A DNA stretch of 64,000 nucleotides from Micromonospora sp. LH3U1 (GCF_028475105.1 NZ_CP116936.1:4959501-5023500), one strand, 5' to 3'; positions 7,454 through 16,339 are shown, counted from the first letter of the stretch. Numbers and translations are program-made. Notes: generated by a model from the sequence alone, not told the origin.

Positions 7454-9649
7454 TCAGCCGCGGCGGTCGAGCCAGCGTTGCAGGGCCGAACGTGGGTCCT
7501 CGGTGCGTTGTTCGCGGTCCGGGACGGCGGGGCGATCCACCGGGCGACGCGGTTCGCCGGCCAGCTCCCGGGTGGGCGCGGTGAACGCCTTCTCCGGTTG
7601 ACCCTTCACGGCCGTGGCGATGACCCGGGCGACCGCGTCGATCACCTTGGTCTGCACCGCGGAGCCCACCGCATCGGCCGGGTCGTCCGGGTTGGCGGCG
7701 ATGCCGGCCACCGCGACCTGCGGGGTGAAGCCCACGAACGTCTCGGTGGAGTTCTGCTCCGAGCTACCCGTCTTACCGGCCACCGGCCGGCCGTCCAGGA
7801 TGTCGTTCACACCGGTGGCGGTGCCGCCGTTGCACTGCCCGAACGCCGACTGCTGGCCCACCGGGCAGCGAGCGGCGTCGGTCGCGGCACGGGCCACGTC
7901 TGCGTCGATGACCCGCTTGCAGGACGGCTGCCCGACCGGCACCTTCTCGCCGTTCGCGGCGGTCACCGAGACCACCGGCACCGGCGTGCAGTAGGTGCCC
8001 TCGGCGGCCACCGTGGCGTACGCGTTGGCCAGGTCCAGCGGGGTGGTGGCGGCCACGCCGAGGGTGAACGAACCCCAGTTCGCGGCGTTGTCCTTGGCGA
8101 AGGCGGCGTCCGAGTCGGCGCGGAAGGTGATGCCGAGCCGCTGCGCCATCTCCACCACCTTGTCCTGGCCGACCTGCTCGGCCAGCCAGACGAAGTAGGT
8201 GTTCACCGAACGGCCGAAGCCGTCCCACATCATCCGGTACCCGTCCATCCAGTCCGGGTTGGCGTTCGCCGGGCACCAGTGGCCGTCACAGCTGCCCGGG
8301 CCCTCGGCGGCGTACCGAGTGGGTAGCTTGGCGGGCGCGTCGAAGCCGGTGGAGAGGGTACGGCCCGCCTCCAGCGCGGCGAGCATGGTGAACAGCTTGA
8401 ACGTCGAACCCGCCTGGTACCCGTCGACGCTCGACCCGCCGGAGATCAGCGGGTTGACGGTGTTCGGGTAGTTGGCCTGCCCGGCCGGGTTGTCGGCCAG
8501 GCTGAAGTGCCGGTTGACCGCCATCGCCAGCACCTGCCCGGTGCCCGGCTGGACAGCCGCGATCGGCAGGGCGCGCTTGTTGTCGTACCCGTAGACCTTG
8601 GTGGCCTGCTGCTGCGCGGTGGCCTGGATCTTCGGGTCCAGCGAGGTGACCACGGTGTAGCCACCCGAGCGCAGGGCCTGCTCGCGCTCCGCGACCGTGG
8701 CCCCGAACGCCGGCTGGGCCAGCCACCAGCTGCGCAGGTAGTCACAGAAGTAGCCCCAGTCGTCGTGGCCCTGGGAGACGGCGGTGCAGCCGTTGGGCTG
8801 CGCGGTGGGGCGCAGGGTCAGCGGCTCCGCCTTGGCCTGGGCCGCCTGCGCAGCGGTGATCGCGCCGGTGGCGACCATCGAGTCCAGCACGTACGAGCGG
8901 CGGCCCAGAGCGCCGTCCTTGTTCCCGTCGATCGGGCTGTACGCGTCCGGAGACTGCAACAGGCCGGCGAGCAGGGCCGACTCGGCGAGGGTCAGCTGCG
9001 CCGGAGGCTTGCCGAAGTACCGCTGGCTGGCCGCCGCGATCCCGTACGCGCCGGAGCCGAAGTAGGCGATGTTCAGGTACCGGTCGAGGATCTCGTCCTT
9101 GCCGAGGCTCTTGTCCAGCGCGCTCGCGTACCGGATCTCCTGGATCTTGCGCCCGACGGTGGGGTCGGTGGCGGCGGCGCGCTCCTCGGCGGTGCGGGTG
9201 GGGTCGGTCTTGAGGACGTTACGGACGTACTGCATGGTCAGCGTCGAGCCGCCCTGCTCGTTGCCGCCGCCCTTCACATTCGCCACCACCGCCCGGGCCA
9301 GGCCGCGCAGGTCCGCGCCGCCGTGGTCGTAGAAGCGCCGGTCCTCGGCCGCCACGATCGCCTGCCGCATCGTCGGCGCGATGTCCTCCAACGCGACGTC
9401 TGTGCGGTTCACCTCGTAGAACGTGGTGATCAGCGTCTTGCCGTCGTTGGCGTAGAGGTACGAGCGCTGCGGAGTGACCGGGGTGCGCAGCGCGGCAGGC
9501 AACGAGGCATACGACTTGAGCGCGGATCGGGCGGTGAACCCGAGCAGCAGGTTGCCCGGCAGTGCGGCGGCTGCCAGGACAAGCCCCGCCAACAAGCCGG
9601 CGAGCAGCACGGTGAACAGCCGCGACAGCGGCGAGCGAGAGGCGGCCAT
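7454..9649 (-). CDS. Class A penicillin-binding protein (bifunctional peptidoglycan synthase)
   Basis: 731 residues from the ATG at 9649; a TTG 30 bases upstream is possible. One N-terminal membrane helix (LFTVLLAGLLAGLVLAAAAL) anchors the protein. The glycosyltransferase family 51 domain has its classic motifs EDRRFYDHGG (about residue 100), GGSTLTMQYVRN, RKIQEIRYA and YLNIAYFGSGAYGI. The transpeptidase domain has the serine motif STFK (about 412), SVN (about 480) and KTGS (about 625). It polymerises lipid II and cross-links peptide stems outside the membrane. No PASTA domains follow; the tail is short and Arg/Pro-rich. Monocistronic and convergent with the TPP enzyme. Confidence 0.95.
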   Translation of the reverse strand: MAASRSPLSRLFTVLLAGLLAGLVLAAAALPGNLLLGFTARSALKSYASLPAALRTPVTPQRSYLYANDGKTLITTFYEVNRTDVALEDIAPTMRQAIVAAEDRRFYDHGGADLRGLARAVVANVKGGGNEQGGSTLTMQYVRNVLKTDPTRTAEERAAATDPTVGRKIQEIRYASALDKSLGKDEILDRYLNIAYFGSGAYGIAAASQRYFGKPPAQLTLAESALLAGLLQSPDAYSPIDGNKDGALGRRSYVLDSMVATGAITAAQAAQAKAEPLTLRPTAQPNGCTAVSQGHDDWGYFCDYLRSWWLAQPAFGATVAEREQALRSGGYTVVTSLDPKIQATAQQQATKVYGYDNKRALPIAAVQPGTGQVLAMAVNRHFSLADNPAGQANYPNTVNPLISGGSSVDGYQAGSTFKLFTMLAALEAGRTLSTGFDAPAKLPTRYAAEGPGSCDGHWCPANANPDWMDGYRMMWDGFGRSVNTYFVWLAEQVGQDKVVEMAQRLGITFRADSDAAFAKDNAANWGSFTLGVAATTPLDLANAYATVAAEGTYCTPVPVVSVTAANGEKVPVGQPSCKRVIDADVARAATDAARCPVGQQSAFGQCNGGTATGVNDILDGRPVAGKTGSSEQNSTETFVGFTPQVAVAGIAANPDDPADAVGSAVQTKVIDAVARVIATAVKGQPEKAFTAPTRELAGEPRRPVDRPAVPDREQRTEDPRSALQRWLDRRG

Positions 9650-9773
9650 GCTCCCCAGGATTGCCACGAAAGCCGCCAACCGGCCACCCCCGCAGGCCGA
9701 TTGTCAGCAATTTCACGGCCCCCCACCAACCTCCTCCCAGCCCCCTTCACCAGGCAGAAGCCGGGTGTGTGGA

Positions 9774-10541
9774 TCAGGGGGTTGGGGTGGAGAGGCTGGC
9801 GCTGGCTGCGTCGCGGGCGGTTTCGCGGGGCATCAGGCGGCCGGAGCGGTAGCCGATGCCGATGCCGGCGATCAGTACGAAGATCGCCCCGAACGTCTGC
9901 AGCGAGCCGATCAGGGCGCCGCCGAGGCCGAGAAGCGGCGCGGCGATGATCAACATGACGCCGTCGCCGAGGCTGAAGGTGCCCGAGCGGGCCACCGCCC
10001 ACCCGGTGAAGAACCAGCCCACGCTGTAGAACGACGCTCCGAGCAGGACCAGCGAGCGCGCGGTGGTGCCGAAGACGGGCGTCTGCTCGGCGAGCCCGGC
10101 GAAGGGCAACATCAGCACGGTGCCGGCGATGCTGACCAGCAGCCCGGCGGCGGCCACCCGGCGGCTACGAGTCGCGGCCAGCAGACCGGTGAGGGCCAGC
10201 AGCGCGAGCAGCCCGAGCCAGACCGCGGCCACCCAACCAATCAGATACACCGCCTGGCCGTCGGCCGGATAGGGGTCGTTGCCCACCCCTCCGTCACTGG
10301 CCATCGCCACCGCGCCATAGAGAATGGCGTACGCCGGCAGCAGCCACACCGCCGCCCGCGCGAACCGACGTAGCGACCAGGCCCAACTGGCGTTCGTCGC
10401 CGGGCCGGCCGGGGTCGGCTCGCCAACGAAGGGCAGTACGCCGAACCCTCCGCCGGCCCGTCGGGAGCCCAGTGGGCCGGCCGGGTCGTGCGCGCCGGGC
10501 ACCGGGGCGGAGGACCACATCCGATTCGCCGGATCCTTCAT
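9774..10541 (-). CDS. Multi-pass membrane protein of unknown function
   Basis: 255 residues. A Pro/Gly-rich cytoplasmic N-terminus of about 55 residues precedes about six hydrophobic segments (e.g. AAVWLLPAYAILYGAVAM, VYLIGWVAAVWLGLLALLAL, LVLLGASFYSVGWFFTGWAV, FGAIFVLIAGIGIGY). No motif that names a function is visible. It stands alone between the PBP gene and the SPFH operon, all on the minus strand, with a hairpin upstream separating it from the SPFH gene. A small actinobacterial integral membrane protein, hypothetical. Confidence 0.75.
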   Translation of the reverse strand: MKDPANRMWSSAPVPGAHDPAGPLGSRRAGGGFGVLPFVGEPTPAGPATNASWAWSLRRFARAAVWLLPAYAILYGAVAMASDGGVGNDPYPADGQAVYLIGWVAAVWLGLLALLALTGLLAATRSRRVAAAGLLVSIAGTVLMLPFAGLAEQTPVFGTTARSLVLLGASFYSVGWFFTGWAVARSGTFSLGDGVMLIIAAPLLGLGGALIGSLQTFGAIFVLIAGIGIGYRSGRLMPRETARDAASASLSTPTP

Positions 10542-10666
10542 GCGTCACCTCGCTCGTCCACGAGCGGTGCGAGACGCGCCGGGGCGCCCCGATTGCCTGG
10601 TCACCACCCGTCCTAGGACCGATCGTGGCAGGCGTCGGAGCGCCCCATGAGTCTTTCTCGCATTTA

Positions 10667-10684
10667 GCCGGCCGGGCGGCCGGC
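10667..10684 (-). terminator. Hairpin downstream of the NfeD-SPFH operon
   Basis: The arms gccggcc (10667-10673) and ggccggc (10678-10684) form a 7-bp GC-only stem with a 4-nt loop, 8 bases after the SPFH stop codon in the direction of transcription. There is no T-run, as is common in high-GC actinobacteria. Confidence 0.5.
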
Positions 10685-10692
10685 GTACTGGA

Positions 10693-11796
10693 TCAGCCGC
10701 GCTCGCGCTGCTCGGCCGGATCGTTGACCAGGCTGGTCGGAGACACCGGCTCCGGCGCGGGCAGCCCCTGCGGCTTGTTGCCACCGGTGGCCTGCGCCTC
10801 GGCGACGCGTACCTCGTCGTGGATCTGCCGGGCCGCGGCGGCCGCGGCCTCAGCGACCTCAGCGGCCTCGCGCTCAACCTGGCTCGCGTGGTCAGCGGCC
10901 TCGGGCGTGGGAAGATCCCCCACCATCTGGCTCAGCCCACCGAGAGCGCCACCCATCCCCTCCAGGGCCTTGGTCAGCTCGGCCGGGATGATCCAGACCT
11001 TGTTGGCGCTGCCCTGGGCGATCTGCGGCAGGGCCTGCAGGTACTGGTAGGCGAGCACCTTCTGACTCGGGTTCGCCTGGTGGATCGCGTCGAACACCGT
11101 CCGGATCGCCTTCGCCTGACCCTCGGCCTGCAGGATCCGGGCCTGCCGGTCACCGTCGGCGCGCAGCACCGCCGACTGCTTGTCACCCTCGGCGGTAAGA
11201 ATCACCGACTGCTTGTGCCCCTCCGCGGTGAGGATCGCCGCCCGGCGGTCCCGCTCGGCGCGCATCTGCTTCTCCATCGAGTCACGGATGCTCGCCGGCG
11301 GCTCGATTGCCTTGATCTCCACCCGGGTCACCTTGATGCCCCAACGGCCGGTGGTCTCGTCCAGCACCCCGGAAAGGTGCCGGTTGATCTCGTCCCGGCT
11401 GGTCAGCGCCCGCTCCAGGTCCAGCGAGCCAATCACGTTACGCAGGGTCGTGACGGTCAACTGCTCGATGGCCTGCAGGAAGCTGGAGATCTCGTAGGTC
11501 GCCCGGACCGAGTCGACCACCTTGAAGTAGAGCACCGTGTCGATCGAGACCACGAGGTTGTCCGAGGTGATCACCGGCTGCGGCGGGAAGCTGACCACCT
11601 GCTCCCGCATGTCGACCTTGGTGCGCACCGCGTCGACGAACGGCACCAGCAGGTTGAGGCCGGGGCTGAGGGTGCGCTTGTACTTGCCGAGCCGTTCCAC
11701 CACGTCCTGGCGCTGCTGCGGCACGATCCGCACCGCCTTGGCCAGCGTTATCACGGCGATCAACGCCACCGCGATCAGCAGCACTCCTATAACCAT
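10693..11796 (-). CDS. SPFH-domain membrane protein (stomatin/prohibitin, QmcA-like)
   Basis: 367 residues. One N-terminal membrane segment (MVIGVLLIAVALIAVITLA) is followed by a band-7/SPFH domain (RIVPQQRQDVVERLGKYKRTLSPGLNLLVPFVD..., residues about 25-180). Next comes a long coiled coil with repeated AEGxKQ motifs (TAEGHKQSVILTAEGDKQSAVLRADGDRQARILQAEGQAKA) and the family end NKVWIIPAEL. Such proteins form ring-like membrane microdomain scaffolds. The start at ATG 11796 follows a GAGAGGG Shine-Dalgarno. It lies 5 bases after the nfeD-like gene, the standard SPFH-NfeD pairing, so both are one operon. Confidence 0.93.
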   Translation of the reverse strand: MVIGVLLIAVALIAVITLAKAVRIVPQQRQDVVERLGKYKRTLSPGLNLLVPFVDAVRTKVDMREQVVSFPPQPVITSDNLVVSIDTVLYFKVVDSVRATYEISSFLQAIEQLTVTTLRNVIGSLDLERALTSRDEINRHLSGVLDETTGRWGIKVTRVEIKAIEPPASIRDSMEKQMRAERDRRAAILTAEGHKQSVILTAEGDKQSAVLRADGDRQARILQAEGQAKAIRTVFDAIHQANPSQKVLAYQYLQALPQIAQGSANKVWIIPAELTKALEGMGGALGGLSQMVGDLPTPEAADHASQVEREAAEVAEAAAAAARQIHDEVRVAEAQATGGNKPQGLPAPEPVSPTSLVNDPAEQRERG

Positions 11797-11801
11797 CCCG
11801 T

Positions 11802-12275
11802 TCACCCTCTCGCTTCCGGCAGCTCGCCGGCGGAAGAAACATCGTCCTGCCAGACCAGGGCGGTCGCGCCCCGGACCTTTATCACCCGAACCCGTTGACC
11901 AGGGTCGAAACTCTGCGTCGTGTCGTACGAGCGGGCACTCCACAGCTCACCGTCGATCTTGACGAGGCCACGGTCAGCGTCCACCCGCTCCAGCACCAGC
12001 GCCGTGGAGCCCTCGATCGCCTCCACGCCGAACGGCTGTTCGCCACTCTCCAGCGCCGAGCGCTGATGCCGCCGGAGGACCGGCCGGGCCACCACCAGAC
12101 TCAGTGCCGACACCACAGCGAAGACCAGCGCCTGCACCGCCACCGGCGCGCCCAGGGCGGCCGCACCTGCAGCGGCGAACGCACCGACCCCGAACATGAT
12201 CAGAAATAACGTCGTCGTAAAAATCTCGGCGACCGTCAGCAGCACACCCAATACGATCCACACCACGGCGTCCAC
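11802..12275 (-). CDS. NfeD-family membrane protein
   Basis: 157 residues from GTG 12275. Two to three N-terminal hydrophobic segments (VVWIVLGVLLTVAEIFTTTLFLI, GAFAAAGAAALGAPVAVQALVFAVVSALSLVV) are followed by a small beta-rich OB-fold domain (residues about 90-150, VKIDGELWSARSYDTTQSFDPGQRVRVIKVRGATALV), the soluble NfeD domain that binds SPFH proteins. This is the short NfeD form without the ClpP-like protease domain. It is the first gene of the pair with the SPFH gene and probably helps assemble or stabilise its membrane domains. Confidence 0.92.
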   Translation of the reverse strand: MDAVVWIVLGVLLTVAEIFTTTLFLIMFGVGAFAAAGAAALGAPVAVQALVFAVVSALSLVVARPVLRRHQRSALESGEQPFGVEAIEGSTALVLERVDADRGLVKIDGELWSARSYDTTQSFDPGQRVRVIKVRGATALVWQDDVSSAGELPEARG

Positions 12276-12395
12276 CCCCCGATCGTGACACGGAAACGCA
12301 CGCGCGACCTCCCCGCGAAGATCAGTAGGCTCGGCGAAGCCCTTTCCGGCCCGCTAAAACACTCCGAATCGGCGGCCCCACCCGAGGAGATCACG

Positions 12396-13709
12396 TTGAC
12401 TCTGCTGCCCGAGACCGCCCGACAGATCGACACCCAGGTCGCCCAGGCACAGGCCGACGGTCACGCCCCGTCGCTGGTGGTGGGCGTGGTCCGCGACGGC
12501 GCACTGGTCCACCTGGCCGCCGCCGGCGAGCATCCCCACCCGGACGTCGACCTGCAGTACCGGCTGGGCTCGATCAGCAAGACGATGACCGCCACCCTGA
12601 TCATGCAGATGCGCGACGCCGGCCGACTGGCCCTGGACGACCCGCTGGAACAACACCTGCCGGGCACCGGTGTGGGCTCGCTCACCCTGCGCCAACTCCT
12701 CGCGCACGCCAGCGGCCTACAGCGCGAACCCGAGGGCGACTGGTGGGAGCGGACCGCGGGCGTCGACCTGCCCACCCTGCTCGCCGGGCTCACCGTCGAC
12801 AAGATCGCCTACCCGCCGCACCGCACGTACCACTACTCCAACCTGGCGTACGGGCTACTCGGCGGATTGCTCGAACGGCTCAGCGGAAAGCCCTGGGTCG
12901 ACCTCCTCGCCGAACGGCTCCTCACCCCGCTGGGCATGCGCCGCACCACCTACGCGGCCACCGAGCCGTACGCCCGCGGCTACGTCGTACACCCCTGGCA
13001 CGACACGCTGCGCGAGGAACCCCGTACCGACACCGGCGCCATGGCCCCCGCCGGGCAACTCTGGTCGACGATCGAGGACCTGGGCCGGTGGGCGGCATTC
13101 CTGGCCGACCCCGACCCGTCGGTGCTGGGCGCCTCGACGCTGACCGAGATGTGCTCCCCCGTGGTGATCAGCGACCTGGAAGCCTGGACCCACGGGCACG
13201 GCCTCGGGCTGGAACTCTTCCGGGAAGGCAACCGGGTGTACGTCGGGCACGGCGGCTCGATGCCCGGCTACGGCGCCGCGCTGGCCGTGCACCGCCCCAG
13301 CCGCACCGCCGTGGTCAGCCTGGTCAACGCGTACACCCTGCGGGGCGTGCACCTCGGCGCCCTCGGACGGCAACTGCTCACCCTGGTGCTGGACGCCGAA
13401 CCCGCGCCGGTCACCCCCTGGCGGCCAGCGGCCGCCCCGCCGCCCGCCGAACTCGCCGAGCTGACCGGCCGCTGGTGGTGGATGGGCACCACCATCGAGG
13501 TGTACGCGGACGCAGCCGGCGAACTGCACGCCGGCCCGATCGGCGCACCGGACCTCCACTTCGTCGCCGAAGGCCCGGACCGCTGGCGAGGCCGGGCCGG
13601 CGGGCAGGACGGCGAGATCCTCACGGTGCGCCGCGACGAACAGGACCGGGCGGTCGCTCTGGACATCGCCACCTTCGTCTACACCCGCACCCCCGACCAG
13701 CAGCCCTGA
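12396..13709 (+). CDS. Serine hydrolase, class C beta-lactamase/penicillin-binding fold
   Basis: 437 residues. The active-site motifs of the family are clear: SxxK as SISK in YRLGSISKTMTA, YxN as YSN in YHYSNLAYG, and HGG in VYVGHGGSMPGYG replacing KTG. After the catalytic domain (residues about 15-350) comes a small C-terminal beta domain (ELTGRWWWMGTTIEVYADAAG). There is no signal peptide from this start, so it is probably a cytoplasmic D-aminopeptidase/esterase-like enzyme rather than a secreted beta-lactamase. I prefer TTG 12396 (LTLLPETARQ) because gaggag lies just before it; the frame is open back to 12285. Its end runs into minisatellite DNA. Confidence 0.82.
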   Translation: MTLLPETARQIDTQVAQAQADGHAPSLVVGVVRDGALVHLAAAGEHPHPDVDLQYRLGSISKTMTATLIMQMRDAGRLALDDPLEQHLPGTGVGSLTLRQLLAHASGLQREPEGDWWERTAGVDLPTLLAGLTVDKIAYPPHRTYHYSNLAYGLLGGLLERLSGKPWVDLLAERLLTPLGMRRTTYAATEPYARGYVVHPWHDTLREEPRTDTGAMAPAGQLWSTIEDLGRWAAFLADPDPSVLGASTLTEMCSPVVISDLEAWTHGHGLGLELFREGNRVYVGHGGSMPGYGAALAVHRPSRTAVVSLVNAYTLRGVHLGALGRQLLTLVLDAEPAPVTPWRPAAAPPPAELAELTGRWWWMGTTIEVYADAAGELHAGPIGAPDLHFVAEGPDRWRGRAGGQDGEILTVRRDEQDRAVALDIATFVYTRTPDQQP

Positions 13710-13737
13710 GTCGCGCGCTACCCCCATCCAGTGCCGG

Positions 13738-13870
13738 ACCCGCCCCGCCCTGGCCCGGCCCGCCCTGGCCCGGCGCGCCCCGCCCTGGCCCGGCCCGCCC
13801 CGCCCTGGCCCGGCGCGCCCCGCCCTGGCCCGGCGCGCCCCGCCCTGGCCCGGCGCGCCCCGCCCCGCCC
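13738..13870. repeat. GC-rich minisatellite, 20-bp unit
   Basis: Imperfect tandem copies of a unit close to ccctggcccggcgcgccccg, at least five, some shortened. It lies directly left of palindrome C1 and after the serine hydrolase stop. No coding sense. Confidence 0.85.
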
Positions 13871-13948
13871 AAGATCCGCGCAACATCCCTGATGTTGCTG
13901 CCTCCGGGAGCCTCGAGGCAGCAACATCACGGAAACTGGGCGGATCTT
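13871..13948. repeat. Palindromic element family C, copy 1
   Basis: The outer arms aagatccgc (13871-13879) and gcggatctt (13940-13948) enclose a perfect 13-bp inner inverted repeat gatgttgctgcct (13891-13903) / aggcagcaacatc (13916-13928). It lies between the convergent serine hydrolase and DUF3097 genes. A decayed relative is at 54563-54652. Confidence 0.9.
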
Positions 13949-13949
13949 G

Positions 13950-14040
13950 CAAGCGGCGCGGGGCGGCGGGCGGCGCGGGGCGGCGGGCGGCGCGGGGCGG
14001 CGGGCGGCGCGGGGCGGCGGGCGGCGCGGGGCGGCGCATT
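13950..14040. repeat. GC-rich minisatellite, about 17-bp unit
   Basis: About five tandem copies of a unit like cggcgcggggcggcggg directly right of palindrome C1. The rest of the gap to 14151 is similar G/C-only simple sequence without a gene. Confidence 0.82.
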
Positions 14041-14151
14041 GCCGGGGTCGGGCGGTGCGGGGAGCGTTCGGGCGGCGCGTTGCGGGGCGGGCGGCGCATT
14101 GCCGGGGCGGGCGGCGCTCCCGGCGTGGGGCGTGCCGCTGCTGCGGGCGGG

Positions 14152-14973
14152 TCAGGTTGGCTCGGTGACGAAGTCGATCAGGCGTTCCATCGCGTTGATC
14201 AAGGGTGTTTCCACGTCGGCGAAGCTGTTCACCCGGGACAGGATGTGCCGCCACATGTCGGCCGGCTCCGCTACCCCGAGTGCCGCGCAGACGCCCTCCT
14301 TCCATGGCCGTCCCGGCGGCACCACCGGCCACGCCGAAATGCCCAGCGCCGCTGGCTTGACCGCCTGCCAGACATCCACGTACGGGTGTCCGGTCACCAG
14401 CACATACGGCGAGTCCACGCGGGCCACGATCCGGCTCTCCTTGCTGCCCGGCACCAAGTGGTCGACGAGCACGCCGAGTCGTCGGGTCGGGCCGGGGCCG
14501 AAGTCCCGTACCTCGGTGTCGAGGGCGTCGATGCCGTCCAACGGCTCCACGACCACGCCCTCGATCCGCAGGTCGTCACCCCAGATCCGCTCGACCAGCG
14601 CGGCGTCGTGGATGCCCTCCACCCAGATCCGGCTGGCCTTGGCCACCTGCGCCCGAACGTTCTCCACCGCCACTGAACCGGACGCGGTCCGCCGACGCGC
14701 CGCCGGCACCGACGCGCGGGTCGGGCGGCGCAGCGTCACCGGTCGACCGTCGAGCAGGAACGCCGCCGGTAGCAGCGGGAAGTTGCGCCGTCGGCCATGC
14801 CGGTCCTCCAGCACCACCGCGCCGGCCTCGAAGCCCACCACCGCTCCGCAGAATCCGGAGTCGGCATCCTCCACCACGAGATCCGCGTCGGCGTCCACCT
14901 CGGGGGTGACCTTCCGCCGTCGCCAGTCCCCCGCCAACACGTCCTCGCCGTATCGCCCAGCCATGTCGATCAC
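14152..14973 (-). CDS. DUF3097 family protein
   Basis: 273 residues from GTG 14973, which has GGGAG six bases upstream; ATG 14964 is a close alternative. The family signature is the central block IWVEGIHDAALVERIWGDDLRIEGVVVEPLDGIDALD...GPGPTRRLGVLVDHLVPGSKESRI followed by VLVTGHPYVDVWQAVKP. The first part (VEGxHDAxLVE...LDGID) resembles a TOPRIM-like acidic core, which suggests nucleic-acid or phosphotransfer chemistry, but no function is established to my knowledge. The N-terminus is beta-rich (GAVVGFEAGAVVLEDRHGRRRNFPL). Found as a single-copy gene across actinobacteria. Divergent from the hypothetical gene at 15532. Confidence 0.87.
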   Translation of the reverse strand: MIDMAGRYGEDVLAGDWRRRKVTPEVDADADLVVEDADSGFCGAVVGFEAGAVVLEDRHGRRRNFPLLPAAFLLDGRPVTLRRPTRASVPAARRRTASGSVAVENVRAQVAKASRIWVEGIHDAALVERIWGDDLRIEGVVVEPLDGIDALDTEVRDFGPGPTRRLGVLVDHLVPGSKESRIVARVDSPYVLVTGHPYVDVWQAVKPAALGISAWPVVPPGRPWKEGVCAALGVAEPADMWRHILSRVNSFADVETPLINAMERLIDFVTEPT

Positions 14974-15034
14974 GCTAACTCCCGCGCCACCAGCCTCGCC
15001 TCCCGACACACCGCCCCACACCACCCCCCACTCC

Positions 15035-15109
15035 GTCGACCATGGAGTTGTGGTGCCTCACGAAACGCCCGCACGGGGAACTATCGCCCACCACAACTCC
15101 ATGATCGAC
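15035..15109. repeat. Palindromic element family E, copy 1
   Basis: Left arm gtcgaccatggagttgtggtg (15035-15055) pairs with 15089-15109 over 21 bp with one mismatch. Loop of 33 nt. It lies between two divergent genes, so it cannot simply be a terminator. Relative at 30493-30575. Confidence 0.9.
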
Positions 15110-15213
15110 ATGGGTGAGGGTCGGGCGAGGGCCGGCGCGGGGCGGGGTGCGAGCGGTGGGGCGGAGGCGGGCTCGGACGCCGGGGCGCGCGAGGGGTGGG
15201 CGGCGGGGCGGGC

Positions 15214-15385
15214 GCGAACGGCGGGCGCGAACGGCGGGCGCGAACGGCGGGCGCGAACGGCGGGCGCGAACGGCGGGCGCGAACGGCGGGCGCGAACGGC
15301 GGGCGCGAACGGCGGGCGCGAACGGCGGGCGCGAACGGCGGGCGCGAACGGCGGGCGCGAGCGGCGGGCGCGAGCGGCGGGGCCG
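15214..15385. repeat. 13-bp minisatellite, 13 units
   Basis: The unit gaacggcgggcgc repeats every 13 bases: eleven units begin with gaac (15216 to 15346) and the last two with gagc. Because 13 is not a multiple of three, any frame through it repeats as a 13-residue unit in all three frames, so it is not coding. It lies in the 558-base gap between DUF3097 and the next gene, right of palindrome E1; the remaining sequence to 15500 is similar but decayed. Confidence 0.93.
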
Positions 15386-15519
15386 AGGCGGGCGCGGACG
15401 GCGGGGGCCTGCGAGGGGCGGGCGGGATTGCGCGAGGGGCGGGATCGGGGCGAAGGGGGCAGTTCGGGGCAGGCCGGGCGGCGGGAGCGGCAGTCGAGAC
15501 AGGGCCGGTCGTGACCACG

Positions 15520-15525
15520 TACCCT
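15520..15525 (+). promoter_or_regulatory. -10 element of a probable leaderless promoter
   Basis: TACCCT lies 6 bases before ATG 15532, placing the transcript start at or next to the A of the start codon. No Shine-Dalgarno is present. Confidence 0.45.
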
Positions 15526-15531
15526 TTCGGC

Positions 15532-16326
15532 ATGTCCACCCCCGCAACGGGCGCGGCCACACTCGCGCCGCGCCGGTCGAGCCGGTTCGTTGCCTGGGTG
15601 CGCGCGTGGCGCGCCGGGTTGGTGCCGTACGACGAGGTCGCCGACGCCATCGCTGGCGACGAGGAGCATCTCGTCGCGGACGCCCCCGGCACCTGGACCG
15701 ACGTCCCGCTGGGCGCCGCGCTGCCCACCCTGGCCAAGCTCTCCCCGGACGACATCCGCCTGGTGCTGCCCGCGCCGGGTGATCCCCGAGGGCTGCCCGG
15801 CCCTGGCGACTTCGCCGGTGCGGCACTGGTGACGGGCGAGGCGGTGGTCGCCGGTGGGCTCGGGTTGATTCCCCAGGTGCGGATGCACACCTCCGGCTCG
15901 GGGGACTGTTTCGAGACGGTGCTCTGGCGGGTGTACCCGTTGCCGGCCAACGCGCCGGCCGCCTCACTCGCACTGCCTGGTGCCGCCGAGGCGGAGGCCG
16001 AGCTGGCCGCCGCACTGGCCGAGACGACCGCCGCGCTGACCCGTCTCGACGTTGCCCAGTGGCGGCCCGAGTTGGCCGGTGCGCTGGCGGCCCTACGCCG
16101 CCCGGACGGCGCCACCGACCTGCCACCGGGCTTCGACCCGCGTGCCCGCCGGCTCTTCGCCCGGGCCGCGGTGCTCGACCGGGTGCTCGCGTTGGCCGGG
16201 CACGCCGCGCCGGGTGGCGCGATCAACAACTACGAGGCGCAGCAACGGGACGCGGCTCTCCGCCCGCTCACCACGGCCTGCCGCCAGGCGCTCGTCGCCG
16301 CCTGCAACGCCCCACTGCGCCCCTGA
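15532..16326 (+). CDS. Conserved actinobacterial protein of unknown function
   Basis: 264 residues, soluble, Ala-rich, no signal peptide or membrane segment. Visible features: FVAWVRAWRAGLVPYDEVADAI near the start, a proline/glycine-rich middle (LVLPAPGDPRGLPGPGDFAGAALVTGEAVV), and a helical C-terminus ending in GGAINNYEAQQRDAALRPLTTACRQALVAACN. I do not recognise a catalytic motif. The start at ATG 15532 is supported by a -10-like TACCCT six bases upstream. An upstream extension would run through minisatellite DNA and is rejected. Convergent with the HAD phosphatase gene. Confidence 0.75.
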   Translation: MSTPATGAATLAPRRSSRFVAWVRAWRAGLVPYDEVADAIAGDEEHLVADAPGTWTDVPLGAALPTLAKLSPDDIRLVLPAPGDPRGLPGPGDFAGAALVTGEAVVAGGLGLIPQVRMHTSGSGDCFETVLWRVYPLPANAPAASLALPGAAEAEAELAAALAETTAALTRLDVAQWRPELAGALAALRRPDGATDLPPGFDPRARRLFARAAVLDRVLALAGHAAPGGAINNYEAQQRDAALRPLTTACRQALVAACNAPLRP

Positions 16327-16339
16327 CTCCACCCGCCGC

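Noticed and set aside
15214..15385. CRISPR array
   Set aside because: Units are contiguous with no spacers and no cas genes are present.
12743..15514. Long plus-strand frame running through the serine hydrolase and minisatellites
   Set aside because: Arg/Pro-rich out-of-frame reading of a real gene and of repeats.
15196..15531. N-terminal extension of the hypothetical gene through the 13-bp minisatellite
   Set aside because: It would add a pure 13-residue repeat; a leaderless ATG with a good -10 box lies downstream at 15532.
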